Part shown: piece by piece, positions 42,588 through 50,961 of the stretch
Layout: each line of letters starts with the position of its first letter
How positions within the stretch are numbered: position 1 is the first letter of the stretch
NCBI RefSeq assembly: GCF_041080675.1
Contig: NZ_CP163520.1
Coordinates: 7,221,501 to 7,285,500 of the forward strand
Length of the DNA: 64,000 bases
Direction of reading: 5' to 3'
Origin: Streptomyces sp. cg36
GTDB taxonomy: Bacteria; Actinomycetota; Actinomycetes; Streptomycetales; Streptomycetaceae
The notes under the pieces: generated by a model
The model's database searches: none
Told to the model about the DNA's origin: nothing
The model's input: only the letters and a program-made list of their open reading frames with translations
Translations under genes and position numbers: made by a program

Positions 42588-44807
42588 GTGATCCGCGCCT
42601 TGACCGGGTTCTCCACCCGGAACCCCTGGAAGGTCATCGCCCTGTGGGCGTTGGTCGGGGTCTTCCTGACCATCCTGAGCCAGGCGCTGGTGTTCCGCGT
42701 CACCCAGAGCCAGAGCGGCGACTTCCTGCCCAAGGAGTACGACTCGGCCGCCGCGCTGCGCGTCGCCGAGGACCGGTTCGGGGTGAAGCCCGACGCCAAC
42801 GCCGTGACCGTCCTGGTCGCCCGCACCGACGGCAAGCCGCTCGCCGCCGCCGACCAGCGCCGGGTCGGCGAGCTGGCCGCGAAGCTGGGCAGCAGCCGCG
42901 TGGAGATGCCCGAGGACAAGGACACCCCCTCGTTCCTGGCCGAGGACCACTCGCAGACGCCGAAGGTCAGCCCCGCGATGACCGCGCCCGACAAGAGCTT
43001 CGAGCTGCTCTCCGTCCAGCTGAGCGGCAACTCCACCGACCCCGGTCTCCAGCGGGTCTACCGCGCCTTCCGCGACGGGGCTCAGAAGGACTTCGCCGAC
43101 GCCGGGATGCGGACCGGGTTCACCGGCGGGCTCGCCGACCTCGTCGACAACGCCGACGCCGAGGAGGGCACCCAGAAGCTCGTCGGCATCCTGATGGTCG
43201 GCCTGATCGTGCTCGTCAACGTCCTGGTGTTCCGCAGTGTCCTGGCCGCCTTCGTCCCGCTGCTCGCGGTGGTCGTCGTCAGCGGCGCGGCGGCGGGCGC
43301 GGTCGTCGGCAGCGCCATGCTCACCGGGATCGACCTCGACGCCTCCACCCCGAGCATGATCAGCGTGGTCCTCATCGGCATCGGCGTGGACTACTTCCTC
43401 TTCCTGCTCTTCCGCTTCCGCGAAGCGCTGCGCGCCCACCCCGAGCGGCCCGCACGGGCGGTCGCCGCGGAGGTCAGCGCGCGCGTCGGCACCGCCATCA
43501 CCTCGGCGGCCCTCACCATCGTGGCCGCCTTCGCCACCCTGGCCGTCGCCACCTTCGGGCAGTTCCGGGTGCTCGGCCCGGCCATCGCCGTCGCCGTCCT
43601 GGTCATGCTGCTGGCCAGCCTCACCCTGATGCCCGCGCTGCTCGCGGTCACCGGCCGCAGGATGTTCTGGCCCTCCCGCGCCCTCAAGCGGGAGCCGCGC
43701 GAGGGCGCCGCGGGCCGCATCGGCGCCCTGATCGCCCGCCGCCCCCTGACCCTGGTCCTCGCCTCCGTCGCCCTGCTGGGCAGCCTCGCCGCCGGCCTCG
43801 TCGGCATCAGGATGGACTTCGGCCAGGGCGGCCGGGACGAGGGGACCAAGGCCGCCGCCACCGCCGTCGAGATCTCCCGGGCCCTGCCCGCCGGCGTCTC
43901 CGACCCCACCACCGTGTACGTCACCGCCAAGGACGGCCGCACCCTCACCAGCGACTCGGTGGCCGCGCTGCCCCGGGCGCTCGCCAAGGTCGACGGCGTC
44001 GGCAAGGTCGGCGCGACCACCCTCAACGGGGACCGCACCGCGGCCCGCATCGACCTCTATCTGACCGCCGACCCGCAGACCCAGCGGGCCCGTGACCTGG
44101 TCTCCGGACCCGTCCGCGACACCGTGGTGCGCAGCGTGCCCGCCGGGATGGAGGCGCACGTCGGCGGCACCGCCGCGATCTTCGCCGACATCTCCACCGC
44201 CGTCGACCATGATCTGAAGATCGTGTTCCCGGTCGCCGCCGTACTGATCGCCCTGATCCTGCTCGTCCTGCTGCGCAGCCTGCTCGCCCCGGTCGTCCTC
44301 ATGGTCGCGGTCGGCCTCGGCTTCGCCGCCACCCTCGGCGCCTCCGCGCTGGTCTTCCAGCACCAACTGGACAAGCCCGGCGTCAACTTCGTCCTGCCGC
44401 TGGTGCTGTTCCTCTTCGTCGTCGCCCTCGGCACCGACTACAACATCCTGATCAGCGACCGCATCCGCGAGGAGATGGAGCGCCCCGGACCGGCCCGCGC
44501 GGCCGTCGCCCGCGCGGTGCGGCACACCGCACCCGCGATCGCCACGGCGGGCGTCGTCCTGGCCGCCTCCTTCGGCAGCCTCGCCGTCAACGCCAACCCC
44601 TCCACCCAGCAGATCGGCTTCGCCACGGCGCTCGGCATCCTGCTCTCCGCCTTCGTCCTGTCCATCGTGCTCGTGCCCGCGCTCGCCGCGCTGCTCGGCC
44701 GCGCCACCTGGTGGCCGGTCCGGCCCGGCCGCGCCCAGGGCCGCCACCACAGCCCGGCCCCGGCCCCCCGCCCCTACGAGTACGAGGACCAGTACACCTC
44801 CCACTGA
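42588..44807 (+). CDS. MMPL/RND-family membrane transporter
   Basis: 739 residues from the GTG five bases after CGGAGGA; longer in-frame starts exist but lack a ribosome site. The protein has the two-fold MMPL plan: one membrane helix (NPWKVIALWALVGVFLTIL), an outer loop domain, a block of five or six helices, then the same again. Characteristic motifs are GIGVDYFLFLLFRFRE in the first half and ALGTDYNILISDRIREE in the second, each with the Asp thought to carry protons. The family exports lipids or drugs in actinobacteria. The substrate is unknown; divergent placement from a two-component system suggests inducible efflux. Confidence 0.93.
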   Translation: MIRALTGFSTRNPWKVIALWALVGVFLTILSQALVFRVTQSQSGDFLPKEYDSAAALRVAEDRFGVKPDANAVTVLVARTDGKPLAAADQRRVGELAAKLGSSRVEMPEDKDTPSFLAEDHSQTPKVSPAMTAPDKSFELLSVQLSGNSTDPGLQRVYRAFRDGAQKDFADAGMRTGFTGGLADLVDNADAEEGTQKLVGILMVGLIVLVNVLVFRSVLAAFVPLLAVVVVSGAAAGAVVGSAMLTGIDLDASTPSMISVVLIGIGVDYFLFLLFRFREALRAHPERPARAVAAEVSARVGTAITSAALTIVAAFATLAVATFGQFRVLGPAIAVAVLVMLLASLTLMPALLAVTGRRMFWPSRALKREPREGAAGRIGALIARRPLTLVLASVALLGSLAAGLVGIRMDFGQGGRDEGTKAAATAVEISRALPAGVSDPTTVYVTAKDGRTLTSDSVAALPRALAKVDGVGKVGATTLNGDRTAARIDLYLTADPQTQRARDLVSGPVRDTVVRSVPAGMEAHVGGTAAIFADISTAVDHDLKIVFPVAAVLIALILLVLLRSLLAPVVLMVAVGLGFAATLGASALVFQHQLDKPGVNFVLPLVLFLFVVALGTDYNILISDRIREEMERPGPARAAVARAVRHTAPAIATAGVVLAASFGSLAVNANPSTQQIGFATALGILLSAFVLSIVLVPALAALLGRATWWPVRPGRAQGRHHSPAPAPRPYEYEDQYTSH

Positions 44808-44825
44808 CCGGCCAACAGGCCCTGG

Positions 44826-44861
44826 CGGGAACCGGGTTCGTCGCCGACGGCCCGGTTCCCG
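44826..44861. terminator. 11-base-pair terminator after the MMPL gene
   Basis: CGGGAACCGGG (44826-44836) and CCCGGTTCCCG (44851-44861) form a perfect stem with a 14-base loop, 18 bases after the stop codon. Confidence 0.75.
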
Positions 44862-44921
44862 GCGTCGGGTCGGCTGCGACAATGGCGGGTACCAACGGGG
44901 GCACCCTGACGGGGGGCGCGC

Positions 44922-47630
44922 GTGATGCGGTACTGGCGGCGCGGGATCTGGGTGGGCGCGGTGGCGGCCACCGGAGCGGTGGTCGCCGTCGGGGTGCGGG
45001 GCGACGGACTGGGCGGCACCGGACCGCTGGTGTCCGTCCTCGGCTTCCTGGTCGCCCTGGCCGGTCTGGTCGGCAGCACCGTGCGCGACGCCCCCGGCGA
45101 GCGCCCGCCCGACGGGCAGCTGGAGCACGCCGCCGACGCCCTCGCCGAGGCGGTGCGGCTGCACTGGCAGGCCGAGTGGCGGCTGCGCCGCCTCCAGGAC
45201 CCCCAGCCGCTCCAGGTGCGTTGGACGGCGGCCGACCCGTGGCTCGCGGACGCGGCCGAGAACATCGGCGCGGTGCCCGGCGGTCCGGCCGCGCTCGACG
45301 GCGCGTTCGACGACATCACCGCGGTGTTCGCGCGGATCCCGTCCCGGCGCCTGGTGGTGCTCGGCGCGCCCGGCGCAGGCAAGACCGTCCTCGCGGTCGG
45401 CTTCGTGCTCGACCTCCTGGAGCGCCGGGCCCCGGGCGGCCCGGTGCCGGTCATCCTCCCCCTGTCCACCTGGCAGCCCGACACCACCGGCCTGCGCGAC
45501 TGGCTGGCGGCCCGGCTCGTCGCGGGCCACCCGGCGCTCGGCTCCGTCCAGTCCTCCGGCTCCTCGCTGGCGGCCGAACTGCTGGACTCGGGGCGGGTGC
45601 TGCCCGTACTGGACGGGCTCGACGAACTGCCCGCGCCGCTGCGCGCGACGGCCGTCCAGCTGCTCAACTCGGGTCTGGACGAGGGGAGTCCGGTCCTGCT
45701 GACCTGCCGCAGCCGGGTGTACGCCGAAGTCGTCGCGCAGGCCGACGTGGTCACGGCCGCCGCCGTCGTCGAACTCCAGCCGCTCGCCTTCGAGGAGGCC
45801 GCCGGATTCCTGCGGCGCACCGCACGGCCGGTGCGCGGCCCGGCGGGGGAGCGGGTCACCGCCTGGGACCCGGTGCTGCGGCACTCGCGCCCCGGCGACC
45901 CGGTGCGCCAGGTCCTCGCGTCCCCGCTGATGGTGGCGCTCGCGCGGGCCGTCTACGACGAGCCCGGCAACGACCCCGTGGAGCTGCTGCGGCGGCCCGA
46001 GTTCGCCGACCCGGTGGTCCTCGAGGAGTACCTGCTCGACGCGTTCGTGCCCGCCGCCTTCGCCGGATCCACCCGCTGGGACCCCGAACGGGCCGAGCGC
46101 TGGCTGCGGTTCCTCGCCCGCCACCTGGAGCGCCGCCACACCCACGACCTGGCCTGGTGGGAGCTGCACACCGCACTGCCCCGGCCACTGCCCCGGCTGG
46201 GCCCGCTGCTCCTGCTCGGCCTGCTCGCCGAGGCGGTGTGCCTGCCGCTGTGGGCGCTCGGCCGGGACCCCGCGCTGCCCGCCGGGGCCGCGGCGGCGGT
46301 GGCCGGGGCGTGCGCGGGCCACGCGGCCGGCACCGGACGGCGGCGCCTGCTGCTCCCGCTGCTGTGCGCGGTGCCGCTCAGCCTGGCCGTCGGACTGACC
46401 CGGCCGCTCGGCCAGGACCCGTACCTCGCCGTGCCGTTCGCGGGCCTGCCGCGGGCGCTGGGCTGGCTGGTGGTGGGCGGGCTCTACGGCCTGGTCGTCG
46501 CGACCGGCCTGGCCGCCATCGGCATCCCGACCACCCCGGTGCCCTCGGCCATGCCGCTGGCGAAGCGGCGCGGACGGGGTGCGGCGGCCAAGGGCGGAGG
46601 ACGGCGCGATCCGGCCGGCCGGGCGCGACGGCTGGGCCGGGCGATGACGCACGGGCTGGCCGTCGGGCTGCTCGCGGGCCTCGCGCTGGGGGCCGTGTTC
46701 ACCGCGGCCGAGGGCGGCGCGGCGGCGGTACGGGCGGCACTGCGCGAGGAGTTCCCGGTGCCCGGGCCCGTGCTGCGGGCGCCCGACGGGTCGCGCTACG
46801 CGGTGGGACCGGACGGCGCCACGTACGGACTGGGCCCGCACGGCGCGACCTATCTCGTCCCGCGCGACCCGGTCCGCGCCAGCGTGGTGGCCGACCGCTC
46901 CGGCACGCGGACCTTCGCGCTCCCCGCCGACGTGCGCGACCTGGACCTGTGCGCGCCGCCCGCGCACTGCACCGCCGTGGACGAACGGCCGGCGATCTCC
47001 GCGCACGCGTACCGCACCGGCGGCGACGTCTTCACCGTCCGGCTCGGCGACGGGCGGTGGATCGACGCGTACGACCTGTCGCCGCTGCTGGACCGGCGGC
47101 AGACGGAATGGGTCACCCGGCAGGGCCCCGGCGCGCTGCTGCGCACCTCGGTCGTCTTCGGCCTCGCGGGCGGGCTCGGCGTCGGCCTGGTCGGCGGGGT
47201 CGCCGCCGGGCTGCACCGCCGGCCCGCGGCGCCGCTCGACGTCGCCCGCGCCACCAGCCCCTCGGCGAGCCTGGCCACCGACCGGCGCACCGCGCTCGCC
47301 CGCGCCCTGGTGATCTGCCTGGCCGCCGTACCGGCGGGCGCCGCGCTTCCCGGGCTGCTCGGTCTGCCGGACGCCGTCGGCATCGGCGCGTACGCCCTGA
47401 TCCCGACCGGTGCGGTCACGGTGGCGCTGTCCGCGTGGGGGCGGCTCGGGGTGGCCCGGCTGTGGCTCTGTCCGCGGGGCGCGCTGCCCTGGCGGCTGAT
47501 GGCGTTCCTGGCCGAGGCGCACCGCCGGGGCGTGCTGAGGCAGGCGGGCGCGGTCCACCAGTTCCGCCACGCCCGTCTCCAGGAACGGCTGGCGCTGCCG
47601 CCCGGGGCGGACCGGGGCGCCCCGGGGTGA
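44922..47630 (+). CDS. membrane-anchored NACHT-type NTPase
   Basis: 902 residues from GTG (ATG follows at once). The N-terminus has two hydrophobic helices (about 8-25 and 35-52). A NACHT-like STAND NTPase follows: Walker A GAPGAGKT (148-155), Walker B VLDGLDEL (229-236), and a sensor-like LLTCRSR. From about 420 to the end the protein is largely membrane-embedded (several Leu/Ala/Gly-rich segments), interrupted by a soluble part (about 605-745) with the tandem AVGPDGATYGLGPHGATYLV. It lacks TPR or LRR sensor repeats. NACHT proteins act in signalling and some in phage defence; a defence role here is only a possibility. No partner gene is adjacent. Confidence 0.88.
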   Translation: MMRYWRRGIWVGAVAATGAVVAVGVRGDGLGGTGPLVSVLGFLVALAGLVGSTVRDAPGERPPDGQLEHAADALAEAVRLHWQAEWRLRRLQDPQPLQVRWTAADPWLADAAENIGAVPGGPAALDGAFDDITAVFARIPSRRLVVLGAPGAGKTVLAVGFVLDLLERRAPGGPVPVILPLSTWQPDTTGLRDWLAARLVAGHPALGSVQSSGSSLAAELLDSGRVLPVLDGLDELPAPLRATAVQLLNSGLDEGSPVLLTCRSRVYAEVVAQADVVTAAAVVELQPLAFEEAAGFLRRTARPVRGPAGERVTAWDPVLRHSRPGDPVRQVLASPLMVALARAVYDEPGNDPVELLRRPEFADPVVLEEYLLDAFVPAAFAGSTRWDPERAERWLRFLARHLERRHTHDLAWWELHTALPRPLPRLGPLLLLGLLAEAVCLPLWALGRDPALPAGAAAAVAGACAGHAAGTGRRRLLLPLLCAVPLSLAVGLTRPLGQDPYLAVPFAGLPRALGWLVVGGLYGLVVATGLAAIGIPTTPVPSAMPLAKRRGRGAAAKGGGRRDPAGRARRLGRAMTHGLAVGLLAGLALGAVFTAAEGGAAAVRAALREEFPVPGPVLRAPDGSRYAVGPDGATYGLGPHGATYLVPRDPVRASVVADRSGTRTFALPADVRDLDLCAPPAHCTAVDERPAISAHAYRTGGDVFTVRLGDGRWIDAYDLSPLLDRRQTEWVTRQGPGALLRTSVVFGLAGGLGVGLVGGVAAGLHRRPAAPLDVARATSPSASLATDRRTALARALVICLAAVPAGAALPGLLGLPDAVGIGAYALIPTGAVTVALSAWGRLGVARLWLCPRGALPWRLMAFLAEAHRRGVLRQAGAVHQFRHARLQERLALPPGADRGAPG

Positions 47631-47651
47631 GCGCCCGTCGGCTCCTCGGCG

Positions 47652-48017
47652 CTACTCGTCCCAAGCCTGCACGACGGTGTGTTCGACGATCTTGCCGTCC
47701 TTGAGCGAGACCATCGAGCTGGCCAGGACGCGTACGCCGTCGGGGTACTCGCAGGACTCGGTGAAGGCGACGTGGTCGCCCTGGACCACGCAGTGCTCCA
47801 GCTTGTGGGTCATGTCGCGGCCGTAGACGTCCTCCAGCATCCTGGAGATCTCGCCCTGGCCGTGCATGACCATCGGATGGCTGGGCTGGGTGTTGCGGTC
47901 GACGACCTTGAGCTCCGCGTCGTCGGCGTAGAGCGCGAGCAGCGTCTTCGGGTTCTTTCCCTCGATGCCCCTGCGCAGCGACTCGGTGTCGAAGGCGGGG
48001 TCTGCGGCGATGCCCAT
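47652..48017 (-). CDS. SnoaL-like/NTF2-fold protein
   Basis: 121 residues from the ATG with CAGGAGG eight bases upstream. The sequence has the cone-shaped SnoaL/NTF2 pattern: an N-terminal helix (SLRRGIEGKNPKTLLALYADDAELKV), then strands with HPMVMHGQGEI, VAFTESCEYPDG and SSMVSLKDGKIVEHTVVQAWDE. Family members are small cyclases, isomerases or ligand-binding proteins; catalytic identity cannot be read from the sequence. The gene is convergent with the NACHT gene, 21 bases apart. Confidence 0.85.
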   Translation of the reverse strand: MGIAADPAFDTESLRRGIEGKNPKTLLALYADDAELKVVDRNTQPSHPMVMHGQGEISRMLEDVYGRDMTHKLEHCVVQGDHVAFTESCEYPDGVRVLASSMVSLKDGKIVEHTVVQAWDE

Positions 48018-48232
48018 GGTGACCTCCTGGGGAAGGTCGCGGCCCGCGCCTGGTGGGCCGCGAAGGGCCTGTGCTTCGAGCCTGCTCCCCCTGGACGTCC
48101 ACGGCAAACCGGGCGGCGGACTTCCGGCGCCCGCGCGCGAGCGGGGCGGCCCGCGACGGGTGTCGTGCCGTCCCCGGGCACCCCCGGCGGGGGATCGTGG
48201 AGACAGGGCACGGCGAGCGGTGGAGGCGGCAG

Positions 48233-49786
48233 ATGCGGAGCGACGGCACCCCGGGGCTCGTCCTCGTGACCGGAGCGACCGGCTACATCGGCGGCCGGCT
48301 GGTCCCCGAACTCCTGGCCGCGGGCCACCGGGTGCGCTGTCTGGCCCGTACGCCCGGCAAACTGCGCGACCTGCCGTGGGCGGGCGACGTGGAGGTGGCC
48401 GCGGGGGACGCCACCGACGCGGACGCGGTGGGCGCGGCGCTGCGGGGCGTGGACGTGGCGTACTACCTGGTGCACTCGCTCGGCTCCGGCCCGGGCTTCG
48501 AGCGGACCGACCGCACCGCCGCCCGCGTCTTCGCCGAGCGGGCCGCCGCGGCCGGGGTCCGCCGGATCGTCTACCTCGGCGGTCTGACCCCCGCCGGGGT
48601 GCCCGAGCGGGCGCTGTCGCCGCATCTGCGCTCCCGCGCCGAGGTCGGCCGGATCCTGCTCGACTCGCCGGTCCCGACGACCGTACTGCGCGCCGCAGTG
48701 ATCATCGGCTCCGGCTCGGCGTCGTTCGAGATGCTGCGCCACCTCACCGAGCGGCTGCCGGTGATGGCGACCCCGAGCTGGCTCGGCAACCGGATCCAGC
48801 CCATCGCCGTCCGGGACGTGCTGCGCTATCTCGTCGGCAGCGCCCGGATGCCCGCCGAGGTGAACCGGACCTTCGACATCGGCGGGCCCGAGGTCTTCAC
48901 CTACGAGCAGATGATGCACCGGTACGCGGCCGTCGCGGGCCTGCCGCACCGGCTGATCCTGCGCCTGCCGATGCTGCCGCCGGGGCTCTCCAGCCACTGG
49001 ATCGGGCTGATCACCCCGGTGCCCAGGTCGCTGGCGCGCCCGCTCGCCGAGTCGCTGCGCCACGAGGTGGTCTGCCACGAGCACGACATCGCGGAGTACG
49101 TGCCGGACCCGCCCGGCACCCCGATCGGCTTCGACGCGGCCATCGAGCTCGCACTGCGCCGGATCAAGGAGGCCAACGTCACCACCCGCTGGTCCTCGGC
49201 CGCCCTGCCCGGCGCCCCCAGCGACCCGCTGCCCACGGACCCCGGCTGGGCGGGCGGCAGCCTCTACACCGATCGCCGCGAACGGCTCACGGACAGCTCA
49301 CGGGCCGCGCTGTGGCAGGTCATCGAGGGGATCGGCGGCGAGAACGGCTGGTACTCGTTCCCGCTGGCCTGGGCCGTGCGCGGCTGGCTCGACCGGATCG
49401 TGGGCGGGGTGGGCCTGGGCCGGGGGCGCCGCGACGCCGCCCGGCTGAGGGCCGGCGACTCGCTGGACTTCTGGCGGGTGGAGGAGCTGGACCCGCCGCA
49501 CCTGCTGCGGCTGCGCGCCGAGATGCGGCTGCCCGGCCTCGCCTGGCTGGAGATGTACGCGGAGGAGACGCCCGACGGCCGGACCCGCTACCGCCAGCGC
49601 GCGCTGTTCCATCCCCGCGGGTTCCTCGGGCACGTCTACTGGTGGAGCGTCTCGCCGTTCCACGCGGTGGTCTTCGGCGGCATGGCCCGCAACATCACGC
49701 GGGCGGCGGAGCGGGCGGACCGGGCCGCGGGGGCGCTCAGCCCTCGCGGCGTTCGACACCGGGAAGGTGGACCACCAGCAGGGTGA
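48233..49786 (+). CDS. NAD(P)-binding SDR/epimerase with C-terminal DUF2867 domain
   Basis: 517 residues from the ATG with TGGAGG six bases upstream. The N-terminal half is an atypical (a5-like) SDR: GATGYIGGRL binds the dinucleotide, and YYLVHSLGSG, RIVYLGGLTP and RAAVIIGSGSASFEM follow as in NmrA/epimerase-like proteins. From about 340 the sequence matches the DUF2867 domain (GENGWYSFPLAWAVRGWLD, WRVEELDPPHLLRLRAEM). The combination is common in actinobacteria; substrate unknown. The 3' end overlaps the convergent DUF2165 gene by 50 bases. Confidence 0.92.
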   Translation: MRSDGTPGLVLVTGATGYIGGRLVPELLAAGHRVRCLARTPGKLRDLPWAGDVEVAAGDATDADAVGAALRGVDVAYYLVHSLGSGPGFERTDRTAARVFAERAAAAGVRRIVYLGGLTPAGVPERALSPHLRSRAEVGRILLDSPVPTTVLRAAVIIGSGSASFEMLRHLTERLPVMATPSWLGNRIQPIAVRDVLRYLVGSARMPAEVNRTFDIGGPEVFTYEQMMHRYAAVAGLPHRLILRLPMLPPGLSSHWIGLITPVPRSLARPLAESLRHEVVCHEHDIAEYVPDPPGTPIGFDAAIELALRRIKEANVTTRWSSAALPGAPSDPLPTDPGWAGGSLYTDRRERLTDSSRAALWQVIEGIGGENGWYSFPLAWAVRGWLDRIVGGVGLGRGRRDAARLRAGDSLDFWRVEELDPPHLLRLRAEMRLPGLAWLEMYAEETPDGRTRYRQRALFHPRGFLGHVYWWSVSPFHAVVFGGMARNITRAAERADRAAGALSPRGVRHREGGPPAG

Positions 49787-50288
49787 AGGCCGCCAGCATG
49801 AAGTCCCGCGTCGCGGCGTCCAGCCCGTTCCAGGACTTGGACTGCCACATGGCGAACCACTCGCCGCCGACGGCGATGAACCCGGCGCCGAACAGCAGCA
49901 GCACCATCAGCAGCCCGGCCGTGCTCAGCCGCCGGGCCGGTGCGAGGCCCTCGCGGCGGCGCAGCGCCCGCGCCCAGGCCACGCAGGCCGCGACGAGCAC
50001 CAGCGCGGCGACCGTTTCCCAGGCGATGACCAGTACGTACGCGGTGTCCTGGAGCGCGGTCGAGTCGATCGCCCGCCACATCAGGTCCGGGTCCTTGAAC
50101 GTGGTGTCCATGGCCAGCACGTGCCGCACGAAGGCGCGGTTGGTGGAGAAGTCGGTGATGTTCCCGAACGCGACCAGCGCCATGTAGAGCGCGACGGTCG
50201 CGGTGAGCAGGGCGGCGGCGAGCGGCAGCACGGGCAGTGTGGCCGTCCACCGGGGGAGCCGGGACCCGGACCGGGGCCTTGAGGTCAT
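49737..50288 (-). CDS. DUF2165-family small membrane protein
   Basis: 183 residues with four hydrophobic segments (about 18-40, 82-103, 124-143 and 163-177). The family hallmarks are the early helix with GNITDFSTN, RHVLAMDTTF, and the late AVGGEWFAMWQSKSWNG. DUF2165 proteins have no known function. The 3' end overlaps the convergent SDR gene by 50 bases, so transcripts of the two genes would be antisense there. Confidence 0.88.
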   Translation of the reverse strand: MTSRPRSGSRLPRWTATLPVLPLAAALLTATVALYMALVAFGNITDFSTNRAFVRHVLAMDTTFKDPDLMWRAIDSTALQDTAYVLVIAWETVAALVLVAACVAWARALRRREGLAPARRLSTAGLLMVLLLFGAGFIAVGGEWFAMWQSKSWNGLDAATRDFMLAAFTLLVVHLPGVERREG

Positions 50289-50406
50289 GCCGGACTCTCC
50301 CCGCCGGGGCGGGCGGTGAAACCCCGTGCCCCGGCGCGCCGCCGGGTGGCGCCGAGGGGCGCGCGTCGAACGCGGCGCCCCCCGGCGTACCGGCGAGGGG
50401 GAACGG

Positions 50407-50904
50407 TCAGAGCTGACCGGAGGCGGAGATGGTGATCTTCGCCTTGGTGGCGCCGCTGGAGGAGCCGAGGCCCTCGATCTTCTTGACGAGCGCCATGCTC
50501 GTCTCGTCGGCGACCTCGCCGAACACGACGTGCTTGCCGTCCAGCCAGTCCGTCACGATGGTCGTGACGAAGAACTGCGAGCCGTTGGTGTTCGGGCCGG
50601 CGTTGGCCATGGAGAGCAGGCCCGGCTTGTCGTGCTTCAGCTTGAAGTTCTCGTCGGCGAACTTCTCGCCGTAGATGCTCTTGCCGCCGGTGCCGTTGCC
50701 CCGGGTGAAGTCACCGCCCTGGAGCATGAAGGCGGGGATGACACGGTGGAACGAGGACCCGGCGTAGCCGAAGCCCTTCTCGCCCGTGGCCAGCGCGCGG
50801 AAGTTCTCCGCCGTCTTGGGAACCACGTCGTCGAACAGGTTGAACGTGATCCGCCCGGCGGGCTCGTCATTGATGGTGATGTCGAAGTAGACCTTGGTCG
50901 TCAT
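50407..50904 (-). CDS. cyclophilin-type peptidyl-prolyl cis-trans isomerase
   Basis: 165 residues from the ATG (a longer in-frame start at 50949 adds a non-conserved Arg-rich tail). It has a complete cyclophilin fold: [18 protein letters not shown], the catalytic Arg in [28 protein letters not shown] and [12 protein letters not shown]. There is no signal peptide, so it is cytosolic, and it catalyses proline isomerisation during protein folding. The insert [10 protein letters not shown] makes it closer to eukaryote-like cyclophilins, as in other streptomycetes. Confidence 0.96.
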   Translation of the reverse strand: MTTKVYFDITINDEPAGRITFNLFDDVVPKTAENFRALATGEKGFGYAGSSFHRVIPAFMLQGGDFTRGNGTGGKSIYGEKFADENFKLKHDKPGLLSMANAGPNTNGSQFFVTTIVTDWLDGKHVVFGEVADETSMALVKKIEGLGSSSGATKAKITISASGQL

Positions 50905-50961
50905 GCCCCCATCCTGACACCCCGCCCGTCGAACCCGCTCCCCGGGCACCCCGTGTCCGGC

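Noticed and set aside
42375..47570. 1731-residue minus-strand frame across the MMPL and NACHT genes
   Set aside because: It crosses two genes and a terminator on the other strand and has no recognisable motif.
48053..48232. Extension of the SDR/DUF2867 protein upstream
   Set aside because: The extra residues are Arg/Gly-rich; TGGAGG followed by ATG 48233 begins right before the Rossmann motif.
50905..50949. Longer start for the cyclophilin
   Set aside because: The extra 15 residues are not part of the cyclophilin fold, and the ATG at 50904 begins exactly at the conserved first strand.
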